Source: Streptomyces finlayi
GTDB taxonomy: Bacteria > Actinomycetota > Actinomycetes > Streptomycetales > Streptomycetaceae
Direction: 5' to 3'
Length of the DNA: 64,000 nucleotides
NCBI RefSeq assembly: GCF_014216315.1
Contig: NZ_CP045702.1
Span: 6,138,001 to 6,202,000 of the forward strand
The position numbers and the translations under genes were made by a program. Shown here one piece after another: positions 36,489 through 46,516 of the stretch. The notes below the pieces were generated by a model. That model saw nothing but the letters and a program-made list of their open reading frames with translations, was not told the origin of the DNA and made no database searches. Position 1 is the first letter of the stretch, and every line of letters begins with the position of its first letter.

Positions 36489-37234
36489 GGTCGTGCCTCC
36501 TTGCCGAAGGTGTCACGGACGCGGTCGGCGACACCGCTGAGGTTGGCCTCGAAGGTGAAGCCCTGCTCGAAGCGGTAGCTGCGGTGTACGTCCACCGGGT
36601 CGATCCCGTTGATGGCGGCCTTGGCCAGCCGGATCAGACAGCCGTCCTTGCGGGCGATCTCCACCGCCAACTCCATCGCCGCTCCCATGAGTTCGCCTTC
36701 CGGTACGACCTTCCAGACCGAACCGTGGGCGTGCAGTTCGGCGGCGGTCGCGGTGCGTGAGGTGTAGTACAGCGCACGCATCAGGTGCTGCGGGACCAGC
36801 CGCGCCAGATGAGTGGCCGCGCCGAGTGCGCCGCGGTCCAGTTCCGGCAGACCGAAGGTGGCGTCCTCGCTCGCCACGATCACATCCGCGTTGCCGGCGA
36901 GCCCGATACCGCCGCCCAGGCAGAAGCCGTTCACCGCGGCGACGACCGGGACCTCGCAGGTGTACACGGCGGAGAACGCCTCGAAGCAGCCGCGGTTGGC
37001 GCCGATCAGGGTGCCGTGCCCCGTATCGCCCTGCACCTCCTTGATATCGACGCCCGCGTTGAAGCCGCGCCCGGCGGCGGCCAGGACGAGACAGCGGACC
37101 CCGGGGTCACGGCCTTCGGAACGGACCGCGTCGGCGAGGTCGTACCAGCCCTGTACGGGAAGGGCGTTGACCGGCGGGTAGTCGACGGTGACCAGGGAAA
37201 CGGCTTCGCTGGGGCGTGAGGTGGAGACACTCAT
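36485..37234 (-). CDS. echA20: Enoyl-CoA hydratase/hydrolase EchA20-like
   Basis: A crotonase-fold protein of about 249 residues. VSLVTVDYPPVNALPVQGWYD, GRGFNAGVDIKEVQ, NGFCLGGGIGLAGNADVIVAS, FGLPELDRGALGAATHLARL and RFEQGFTFEANLSGVAD match EchA20, which opens a ring of the HIP pathway intermediate. The true start is taken as ATG 37234 (MSVSTS); the frame extends to 37264, but those codons overlap the operator at 37256. First gene of the echA20-ipdABC operon. Confidence 0.9.
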   Translation of the reverse strand: MSVSTSRPSEAVSLVTVDYPPVNALPVQGWYDLADAVRSEGRDPGVRCLVLAAAGRGFNAGVDIKEVQGDTGHGTLIGANRGCFEAFSAVYTCEVPVVAAVNGFCLGGGIGLAGNADVIVASEDATFGLPELDRGALGAATHLARLVPQHLMRALYYTSRTATAAELHAHGSVWKVVPEGELMGAAMELAVEIARKDGCLIRLAKAAINGIDPVDVHRSYRFEQGFTFEANLSGVADRVRDTFGKEARP

Positions 37235-37255
37235 GGGCGGATCAGCTACCTTTCC

Positions 37256-37272
37256 ACCAAACATTTGTTAGG
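37256..37272. promoter_or_regulatory. Second KstR2-type operator between echA20 and an SDR gene
   Basis: ACCAAACATTTGTTAGG, the inverse of the site at 28577-28593 with one base changed. Its core CAAACATTTG is palindromic (CAAA-n2-TTTG). It lies 22 bases upstream of the echA20 ATG and 52 bases before the divergent SDR start, so it can control both. Confidence 0.7.
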
Positions 37273-37323
37273 TGTGGAAGGTAGCAGCCTGCCACCCCGA
37301 CGCCAACAGGGGAGATGTGACAG

Positions 37324-38277
37324 ATGACCACGACCGTGGGCAGTACCGGCCTCTGCGCGGGCCGGGTCGTCGTCGTGACGGGAGCGGGGCGGGGGCTCGG
37401 CCGCGCCCACGCGCTGGCCTTCGCCGCCGAGGGGGCGAAGGTCGTCGTCAACGACCTCGGGGTCGGCCCCGCGGGCGACGGCAACTCGCCGGGACCGGCT
37501 CGGGAGGTGGCCGAGGAGATCCTCGCGGCAGGCGGCGAAGCGGTGGTCAACGGGGGCGACATCGCGACGACGGACGGGGCGACGTCCCTGGTCACCGCCG
37601 CGCTGGACGCCTTCGGCCGGCTGGACACCCTGGTCAACAACGCGGGATTCCTGCGCGACCGGATGCTCGTGAATCTGACCGAGGACGACTGGGACGCCGT
37701 GATGAGGGTCCATCTCAAGGGCCACTTCCTGCCCCTGAAACATGCGGCCGCGCACTGGCGGGCGGAGGCCCGGGCGGGACGGACGCCGACGGGCCGGGTG
37801 ATCAACACCAGCTCCGGCGCGGGGCTCCTCGGCAGCGTGGGCCAGTCCAACTACGCCGCCGCGAAGGCCGGCATCCTCGCCCTGACCCTGGTCGCCGCCG
37901 AGGAGCTGGGCCGCTACGGAGTCCAGGTCAACGCCATCGCACCGGCCGCCAGGACCAGGATGACCGAGCAGACGTTCGCGGAGACGATGGCGGCGCCCGG
38001 GGCCGGAGCGTTCGACGCGATGGCCCCCGAGAACGTCTCCCCTCTCGTGGTGTGGCTCGGTTCCACCGCGAGCGAGGGCGTGACAGGCCGCGTCTTCGAA
38101 GCGGAAGCGGGCCGGATCACGGTCATGGAGGGCTGGCACCGGGGCCCCACGACGGACCGGGGCGCCCGCTGGACCCCGGGGGAGGCGGGGGAGACGGTTC
38201 GCGCGCTGCTGCGGGTGGCGAAGGCGCCGGGCGCGGTGTACGGGGCGGCGCCCGGTCCCGGCCCGTCCGGCGTTTGA
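37324..38277 (+). CDS. Short-chain dehydrogenase of the KstR2 island (Rv3548c-like)
   Basis: A 317-residue SDR with VVVVTGAGRGLGRAHALAFA (cofactor loop), VVVNDLGVG, NNAGFLRDRMLVNLTEDDWD, the Ser in INTSSGAGLLGSVGQ and YAAAKAGILALT (Tyr/Lys), followed by RYGVQVNAIAPAARTRM and a C-terminal extension of about 60 residues. I recall this pattern from the SDR Rv3548c beside the mycobacterial ipd genes. The purine-rich ribosome site GGGGAGA is about eight bases upstream of ATG 37324. Substrate unknown, probably a steroid-ring CoA intermediate. Confidence 0.85.
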   Translation: MTTTVGSTGLCAGRVVVVTGAGRGLGRAHALAFAAEGAKVVVNDLGVGPAGDGNSPGPAREVAEEILAAGGEAVVNGGDIATTDGATSLVTAALDAFGRLDTLVNNAGFLRDRMLVNLTEDDWDAVMRVHLKGHFLPLKHAAAHWRAEARAGRTPTGRVINTSSGAGLLGSVGQSNYAAAKAGILALTLVAAEELGRYGVQVNAIAPAARTRMTEQTFAETMAAPGAGAFDAMAPENVSPLVVWLGSTASEGVTGRVFEAEAGRITVMEGWHRGPTTDRGARWTPGEAGETVRALLRVAKAPGAVYGAAPGPGPSGV

Positions 38278-38329
38278 GGGCCGGGGCCCGGGGCGGAGCC
38301 GCGGTTACGGGAGGTGCGGGCAGGCAAAG

Positions 38330-38360
38330 GTGCGGGCAGGCAAAGGGAAGCCGCCCGCAC
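38330..38360. terminator. Stem-loop with a duplicated left arm
   Basis: GTGCGGGC (38330-38337) pairs with GCCCGCAC (38353-38360). A 16-base tandem duplication (GTGCGGGCAGGCAAAG at 38314-38329 and 38330-38345) gives a second possible left arm. It lies between the convergent SDR gene and the next gene. Confidence 0.6.
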
Positions 38361-38363
38361 CCC

Positions 38364-40430
<2,067 letters not shown>

Positions 40431-40438
40431 CTCACTGA

Positions 40439-42247
40439 TCACACCTGAACACCCCCGGGGGTGCCCGTGCGGACGGGCACCCCCGGACCCAGTTCCACGA
40501 ACGGGTCGCCGGCCCCCTCCAGCTCCAGCACCCACACCTCGTTGGAGCCGGCCCGCAGCACCGGGCCCGGCACGAACAGCTTCTCCTGCGGCCCGGCCGA
40601 CCAGTACCGCCCCAGGCAGAAGCCGTTGACCCAGACGAATCCCCGCACCCAGCCCGGCAGCTCCACCCCACCGTCCCCGACCCCGGACCCGGGAGCCTCG
40701 AACGTCCCCCGGAACAGACCCGTCAGCCCCGCCGTGGAACCATCCGCCGACCGGAACCCGACCCCCGACACCCCATCCGCCCCCTCGAACGCGTCGAGCC
40801 GCAGCGCACGCGCCCGCACCCCGTGCAGGAACTGCCGCTCATGCAGCACCCCGCCCGTGACGCCCTTGGGCTCACCCAGCCGGCGCCCGTAATTGACCCG
40901 GCCCAGCGACTCCACCCACAGCTCGACCTCCGCGGGCCCCGCGACCGGCTCCGCGAGCGTGCCCTCCTCCTCGGTCAGCACACCGGCCCGCACCCCGTCC
41001 ACGTAAACCACCGCCCGGTCCCGGAGCCCCACCGCGCCCAGCGCGTACGGCCGGCGCGGACCCGGCACCGCGACCCGGTACCGCACCAGCCCACGGTCCA
41101 CACCCAGCTCCTCGAACGTCGGCGGCACCCCGCTCTCCGCCGTCTCCGGATCACCCAGCGCCTCCAGCACCCCCGCAAGCGGCGCCCACTGAGTCAGCCG
41201 GACCCGCACCGTCTCCCGTAGTACGGCCGACGGCGCCGGCAGCTCAGGAAGCGGGCCGTCCGCGAACTCGGCGAGGACCTCACGCATCAGCCGGAACTTC
41301 TCCGTGGGCCGCCCGTACTCATCGACCGGAGCGTCGTAGTCGTACGACGTCACCGTGGACCGCAGCTCCTCGTCCTGAAGCGGACCCGAACGGTTCGCCC
41401 CCGACCAGCCCGCGAAATTCGTCCCTCCGTGCGCCATGTAGATGTTCACCGACGCCCCGCACTCCAGGATCTCCCGCAACGCCCCGGCAGCCTCCGCCGG
41501 ATCCCGCACGACCGGGTCGGCCCCCCAGTGCTCGAACCAGCCGCACCAGAACTCCATGCACATCAGCGGCCCCTTCGGCTGATGACGGCGCAGCACCCGG
41601 AACGCCTCCCGCGCACCCGACCCGAAGTTCGCCGTCGCCAACAGCCCCGGCACCGAACCACCGGTCAGCATGTGATCCTCAGGCCCGTCCGACGTGAACA
41701 GCGGCACCGTGATCCCGCACTGCCGCAGCAGCCCCGTCAACTCCCGCAGATGGACCCGGTCACTGCCGTAGCTCCCGTACTCGTTCTCGCTCTGCACCAT
41801 GAGCACGGGCCCGCCACGGTTGATCTGCCGCCGCACCACCTGCGGCAGCAACTCCCGGAACCACCGCTCCACCGTCGCCAGATACTCCGCGTCACGCGTC
41901 CGCACCCGCCGCCCGAACCGCCCCGTCACCCAGACCGGCAGCCCGCCGTTCTCCCACTCGGCGCAGATGTACGGCCCCGGGCGGACGATCGCCCACAGCC
42001 CGGCCCGGTGCGCCGCGTCCAGGAAACGGCCCAGCGCGTCCACGTCACGGAACCGGCCGGGCCGCGGCTCATGAAGATTCCACGGCACATACGTCTCCAC
42101 ACAGTTGAGCCCCATGGCCCGCAGCATCGCCAGCCGGTGATCCCACTGCTCCTCGTGCACCCGGAAGTAGTGCATCGCCCCCGACAACAGGCGTACGGGC
42201 TCGCCGTCGAGCAGAAAGTGGTCGTCCCCCACGGTGAAGTCAGGCAT
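40439..42247 (-). CDS. Beta-galactosidase, GH35 family
   Basis: A 602-residue glycoside hydrolase family 35 enzyme. The N-terminal TIM barrel begins HFLLDGEPVRLLSGAMHYFR; the signature GGPVLMVQSENEYGSYGSD carries the acid/base Glu156, and GPLMCMEFWCGWFEHWG carries the nucleophile Glu. VNIYMAHGGTNFAGWSG is also conserved. The C-terminal beta-sandwich domains follow. No signal peptide is visible from ATG 42247, so it is probably cytoplasmic. A divergent AraC regulator is 162 bases away. Confidence 0.92.
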   Translation of the reverse strand: MPDFTVGDDHFLLDGEPVRLLSGAMHYFRVHEEQWDHRLAMLRAMGLNCVETYVPWNLHEPRPGRFRDVDALGRFLDAAHRAGLWAIVRPGPYICAEWENGGLPVWVTGRFGRRVRTRDAEYLATVERWFRELLPQVVRRQINRGGPVLMVQSENEYGSYGSDRVHLRELTGLLRQCGITVPLFTSDGPEDHMLTGGSVPGLLATANFGSGAREAFRVLRRHQPKGPLMCMEFWCGWFEHWGADPVVRDPAEAAGALREILECGASVNIYMAHGGTNFAGWSGANRSGPLQDEELRSTVTSYDYDAPVDEYGRPTEKFRLMREVLAEFADGPLPELPAPSAVLRETVRVRLTQWAPLAGVLEALGDPETAESGVPPTFEELGVDRGLVRYRVAVPGPRRPYALGAVGLRDRAVVYVDGVRAGVLTEEEGTLAEPVAGPAEVELWVESLGRVNYGRRLGEPKGVTGGVLHERQFLHGVRARALRLDAFEGADGVSGVGFRSADGSTAGLTGLFRGTFEAPGSGVGDGGVELPGWVRGFVWVNGFCLGRYWSAGPQEKLFVPGPVLRAGSNEVWVLELEGAGDPFVELGPGVPVRTGTPGGVQV

Positions 42248-42341
42248 CGTGCTCGTACTCTCCTGTGTGCCTCGGTGTCCGCGACCGGCTCCCCACCCGC
42301 CGGTCGGACCCACTGTCGCCCTCTGGCGTACGACGGGTCCA

Positions 42342-42368
42342 TGGACAAAGATCACTGCTGTTTGGACA
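42342..42368. promoter_or_regulatory. AraC-type direct repeats between the beta-galactosidase and its regulator
   Basis: TGGACA occurs at 42342 and 42363, exactly 21 bases apart (two helical turns), the spacing expected for an AraC-family dimer on direct repeats. A 10-base palindrome GTCCATGGAC overlaps the first copy. Location in the divergent intergenic region supports a role as operator. Confidence 0.45.
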
Positions 42369-42408
42369 CAACGTGAAGCAGAACGAAGAACGGGAGGGGA
42401 GTCGGCCG

Positions 42409-43287
42409 ATGTACCACACATGGATGCGCTTCTTCACTCCCAGCCCGCTCCACCACCGCCTGGGCCTGGTCTGTCTCGGCGTGGGGCTCCAGCACGGCGC
42501 CCTGCCACCGGTCGGCCCACGCACCCTCGACCACCACGTGGCCGTGATCATCAACTCGGGGAGCGGCTGGTTCATCGGCCCCGACGGCAGACGCCTGACC
42601 GTCACCGCCCCCAGCCTCATCTGGCTCACCCCAGGCACCCCCCACCACTACGGGGCCGATCCCGGCACCGGCTGGGACGAGAGCTTCGTCGACTTCACCG
42701 GCCCCGCCACCACCACGTACACCGAACTCGGCTGCATCGAACCGGACCGCCCCCTCGTCCCGCTCTCCGACACCGGCGGACCCCGCGCCGCCGTCAGCCG
42801 CATCGTGCGCGCCGCCCGCCGCGGCAACCCGCTGCTCGAAGTCGAGACAGGAGCCGCCGTCCACGAACTCCTCGTATCGCTGCGCAGGGCCCGCGCCGAC
42901 ATCGGGCCCGACGGCGACCCCGTACTCCAGGCCCTGGCCCGCGACGCGTTCCAGCCGCTGTCCGTCGCCGAGCACGCCTCCCGCCACGGCATGACACCCG
43001 CCGAACTGCGCTCCGCGGTACGCCGCGGCGCCGGATGCAGCCCCAAGGACTTCCTGCTCGGCATCCGGCTCGGCCGCGCCAAGGAACTCCTCGCCGCGAC
43101 GGACCTGCCCGTCGCCGCGGTAGCCCGCCGCGTGGGCTACGACGACCCGGCCTACTTCTCCCGGCTGTTCGCCCGCCGCGTCGGCACCGCCCCCGTCCGC
43201 TTCCGCGAACAACAAGGACGCAGTGTCCCGGGCGGCTGGAGCGACACCATCCCCGACCCGGCACACCCGCCGACGATCAACGGCTAG
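42409..43287 (+). CDS. AraC-family transcriptional regulator
   Basis: A 292-residue protein with an N-terminal cupin-like sugar-sensing domain (VAVIINSGSGWFIGPDG, LIWLTPGTPHHYG) and a C-terminal double helix-turn-helix (QPLSVAEHASRHGMTPAEL, then LAATDLPVAAVARRVGYDDP and YFSRLFARRVGTAPVRFRE). The second helix-turn-helix matches the AraC signature. ATG 42409 has the strong site GGGAGGGGA at 42392-42400; the frame upstream to 42265 is not needed. Likely activates the divergent GH35 gene in response to a galactoside (inference). Confidence 0.87.
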   Translation: MYHTWMRFFTPSPLHHRLGLVCLGVGLQHGALPPVGPRTLDHHVAVIINSGSGWFIGPDGRRLTVTAPSLIWLTPGTPHHYGADPGTGWDESFVDFTGPATTTYTELGCIEPDRPLVPLSDTGGPRAAVSRIVRAARRGNPLLEVETGAAVHELLVSLRRARADIGPDGDPVLQALARDAFQPLSVAEHASRHGMTPAELRSAVRRGAGCSPKDFLLGIRLGRAKELLAATDLPVAAVARRVGYDDPAYFSRLFARRVGTAPVRFREQQGRSVPGGWSDTIPDPAHPPTING

Positions 43288-43312
43288 GACCCTTCGCCTA
43301 AGCTCGCTGACC

Positions 43313-43639
43313 ATGACCACGAGCGACATCGACGAGTCCGTACGCGCCGAGCTGAACCGGCTGCGCGAGAGCATCGACAACATCGACGCCGCAGTCGTCC
43401 ATATGCTCGCCGAGCGCTTCAAGTGCACCCAGCAGGTCGGCCACCTCAAAGCCGAGCACCACCTGCCGCCCGCCGACCCCGCCCGCGAAGGCCGGCAGAT
43501 CGCCCGCCTTCGACAGCTCGCCGAGAGCGCGAAGCTGGACCCGGCGTTCGCCGAGAAGCTGCTGAACTTCGTCGTGGCCGAAGTCATCCGCCACCACGAG
43601 CGGATCGCCGAGGAATCGGCGAACGGCGACACCGCCTAG
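43313..43639 (+). CDS. Chorismate mutase (AroQ type)
   Basis: A 108-residue all-helical AroQ chorismate mutase that makes prephenate for phenylalanine and tyrosine synthesis. LNRLRESIDNIDAAVVHMLAERFKC and VGHLKAEHHLPPADPAREG contain the conserved Arg and Lys of the active site, and the third helix is FAEKLLNFVVAEVIRHHERI. ATG 43313 has no ribosome site; the CTAAGCT 12 bases upstream may be a -10 of a leaderless mRNA. It follows the araC gene by 25 bases. Confidence 0.87.
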   Translation: MTTSDIDESVRAELNRLRESIDNIDAAVVHMLAERFKCTQQVGHLKAEHHLPPADPAREGRQIARLRQLAESAKLDPAFAEKLLNFVVAEVIRHHERIAEESANGDTA

Positions 43640-43771
43640 ACAGCGCGCCGGGCCGCCCGCGAAACGGCCCGGCACACCCCCCGCCCGTGCCCCCGACACA
43701 GGCCCCGGCCCCCGGTCAGCCCTGCGAGAACCCGGCTGCGCACCCGCGCACGCGTACGGCAGCATGGGCGC

Positions 43772-46276
43772 ATGTCCGTACTGACGCGCAACGAAGCGCA
43801 GACCCGAGCCCAGCTACTCGACGTGACCCGGTACACGATCGACCTGGATCTCACCGCCGGCGAGGAGACCTTCGACTCCCGCACCGTCATCCACTTCACC
43901 GCCCACGCGGCCGGAGACACGTTCGTCGAGCTCAAGCCCGCCACCCTGCGCTCCGTCACGCTCGACGGACAGCCCCTCGACCCGGACCTCCTCGCCGAGA
44001 ACCGCTACCCCCTCACCGCCCTCACCGCCGGCCCGCACGAACTGCGCACCGACGCCACCATGCGCTACTCCCGCACCGGCGAAGGCATGCACCGCTTCAC
44101 CGACCCCACCGACGGTGAAACCTACGTCTACACCCAGCTCTTCATGGACGACGTCCAGCGCGTCTTCACCGCGTTCGACCAGCCCGACCTCAAATCCGTC
44201 TTCGAGATCAGCGTCACCGCCCCCGACAGCTGGACCGTCCTCGGCAACGGCATCGCCGAACACACCGGCGACGGCCACTGGACCATCGCCCCCACCCCCC
44301 TCATCTCCACCTACCTCGTCGCCGTCGCCGCCGGCCCCTGGTACTCCGTCACCACCGAACACGCCGGACTGCCCTTCGGTATCCACTGCCGCCGCTCCCT
44401 CGCCCCGTACCTCGACGCCGACGCCGACGAGATCCTCGACATCACACGCGCCTGCTTCGACCGGTACCACGAGAAATTCGACGAACCGTACCCCTTCGAC
44501 TCCTACGACCAGGCCTTCGTCCCCGAGTTCAACGCGGGCGCCATGGAGAACCCCGGCCTCGTCACCTTCCGCGACGAATTCGTCTACCGCTCCGCCGTCA
44601 CCGACACCGAACGCCAGACCCGCGCCATGGTCATCTCCCACGAAATGGCCCACATGTGGTTCGGCGACCTCGTCACCCTCTCCTGGTGGGACGACATCTG
44701 GCTCAACGAGTCCTTCGCCGAATACATGGGCTACCAGACCCTCACCGAAGCCACCCGCTTCACCGACACCTGGGTCGATTTCGGCGTAGCCCGCAAGGGC
44801 TGGGGATACGACGCGGACCAGCGGCCCTCCACCCACCCCGTCGCCCCCGACCCCGACGCCGTCCCCGACACCGCGTCCGCCCTCCTCAACTTCGACGGCA
44901 TCAGCTACGCCAAAGGCGCCTCCGCCCTCCGCCAACTCGTCGCCTGGCTCGGCGAAAAAGACTTCCTCGCCGGCATCAACACCCACTTCGCCCGCCACAA
45001 GTTCGCCAACGCCACCCTCGCCGACTTCATCGACAACCTCGCCTCCGCCACCGACCGCGACGTCCACGCCTGGGCCGCACAGTGGCTGCGCACCACCGGC
45101 ATCGACACACTCACCGCCCACGTCGCCGAAAGCGACAGCCAGTGGTCCCTCACCGTCGACCGCGACGGCAGCCGCCCCCACCGCATCGCCGTCGGCAGCT
45201 ACGAACACTCCCTCGACACCCAGTCCGGACCGGACCGCCTCGTCCTGCGCGAACGCTTCGAAATCGACGTCCCCCACAACGAACCCACCACGACGCTCCC
45301 CGGCCCCCGCCCCGCACTCCTCGTCCTCAACGACGGCGACCTCACCTACGCCAAGGTCCGCCTCGACCCCCAGTCCTGGGACACGGCCCTACGCTGCCTC
45401 TCCGGCATCCCCGACCCCCTGACCCGCGCCCTCCTCTGGAACACCGCGCGCGACATGGTCCGCGACGGCGAACTCACCCCCGCCGCCTACCTGTCCGCCG
45501 CCCGCACCCACCTCCCCCACGAAACCGACCTCGCCGTCGTCCAGGGCGTCCTCTCCTTCGCGGCCCACCACATCGCCGACCGCTTCCTCACCCCCCAGGA
45601 CCGCCCCACCGCCCTGGCCACCCTCACCGCCATCTGCCGTGACCTCATCCGGCGCACCGAGGACGGCTCCGCACCCGGCCTGCGCCTCATCGCCGTACGC
45701 CACTTCATCGACGCCGCCACCCAGCCCGACGGCATCCAGGACTGGCTCGCCGGCGGCACCGTCCCCGGCGGCCCCGAACTCGACCCCGAACTCCGCTGGC
45801 GCATCCTCACCCGCCTCGCCGTCCTCGGCGCCACCGACGAGACCGCCATCGACGCCGAACTCACCCAGGACCCCAGCGCCACCGGACAGGAAGGCGCCGC
45901 CCGCTGCCGGGCCGCACTCCCCACCCCCGAAGCCAAAGCCGCCGCCTGGCACGCCATGTTCACCGACGACACACTCTCCAACTACCTCTTCACCGCCACC
46001 GCCCAAGGCTTCTGGCAGCCCGAACAGGACACACTCGTACGGGAGTACGTACCCCGCTACTACCCCGACGCCACCGCCCTCGCCATCCGCCGCGGCCCCG
46101 CCATCGCCGACGCCGCAGGCCGCTACGCCTTCCCTGCCACCACCGTCGACACCCAGAGCCTCGACCTCGGCACCCGGGCACTCGACGACCAGCCCCTCAT
46201 CCCCGCACTGCGCCGCAAACTCGTCGACCAGCTCGACGACCTCCGCCGCGCCCTCACCGTCCGCGACGCCCACTGA
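43772..46276 (+). CDS. pepN: Aminopeptidase N (M1 family)
   Basis: An 834-residue zinc aminopeptidase. The exopeptidase motif GAMEN (EFNAGAMENPGLVTF), the zinc ligands in VISHEMAHMWFGD and the Glu in WLNESFAEYMGY are intact. The C-terminal ERAP1-like helical domain is complete. No signal peptide, so cytosolic peptide turnover is likely. ATG 43772 has no ribosome site and may be leaderless. Codon third positions are almost always C, extreme even for this chromosome, as in the following two genes. Confidence 0.95.
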   Translation: MSVLTRNEAQTRAQLLDVTRYTIDLDLTAGEETFDSRTVIHFTAHAAGDTFVELKPATLRSVTLDGQPLDPDLLAENRYPLTALTAGPHELRTDATMRYSRTGEGMHRFTDPTDGETYVYTQLFMDDVQRVFTAFDQPDLKSVFEISVTAPDSWTVLGNGIAEHTGDGHWTIAPTPLISTYLVAVAAGPWYSVTTEHAGLPFGIHCRRSLAPYLDADADEILDITRACFDRYHEKFDEPYPFDSYDQAFVPEFNAGAMENPGLVTFRDEFVYRSAVTDTERQTRAMVISHEMAHMWFGDLVTLSWWDDIWLNESFAEYMGYQTLTEATRFTDTWVDFGVARKGWGYDADQRPSTHPVAPDPDAVPDTASALLNFDGISYAKGASALRQLVAWLGEKDFLAGINTHFARHKFANATLADFIDNLASATDRDVHAWAAQWLRTTGIDTLTAHVAESDSQWSLTVDRDGSRPHRIAVGSYEHSLDTQSGPDRLVLRERFEIDVPHNEPTTTLPGPRPALLVLNDGDLTYAKVRLDPQSWDTALRCLSGIPDPLTRALLWNTARDMVRDGELTPAAYLSAARTHLPHETDLAVVQGVLSFAAHHIADRFLTPQDRPTALATLTAICRDLIRRTEDGSAPGLRLIAVRHFIDAATQPDGIQDWLAGGTVPGGPELDPELRWRILTRLAVLGATDETAIDAELTQDPSATGQEGAARCRAALPTPEAKAAAWHAMFTDDTLSNYLFTATAQGFWQPEQDTLVREYVPRYYPDATALAIRRGPAIADAAGRYAFPATTVDTQSLDLGTRALDDQPLIPALRRKLVDQLDDLRRALTVRDAH

Positions 46277-46516
46277 CCCCACCCGGTCCACGCACCACCC
46301 GACTCACGCACCACCCGAACCACCGCACCACCCGTGCCCGGCCACCCTCCCCAAGGGCGGCCGGGCACACCCATAGCAGGTGAACCCCCGGCAAACACAC
46401 CCCACGCACCAGCAGTACCCCTTTAGGGTTCCGATCGTTGTGCTCTTCGGCCGCGCCCACCGCAACCTGGACAAGCTGGCACGTCCACCACCGCGCACCC
46501 GAAGGGCCACACCACC

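Noticed and set aside
46411..46440. Possible iron (DmdR/IdeR) box CCCTTTAGGGTTCCGAT upstream of the decarboxylase
   Set aside because: Only a TTAGG-like half matches the 19-base consensus; the second half is missing. The TAGGGT is better explained as a -10.
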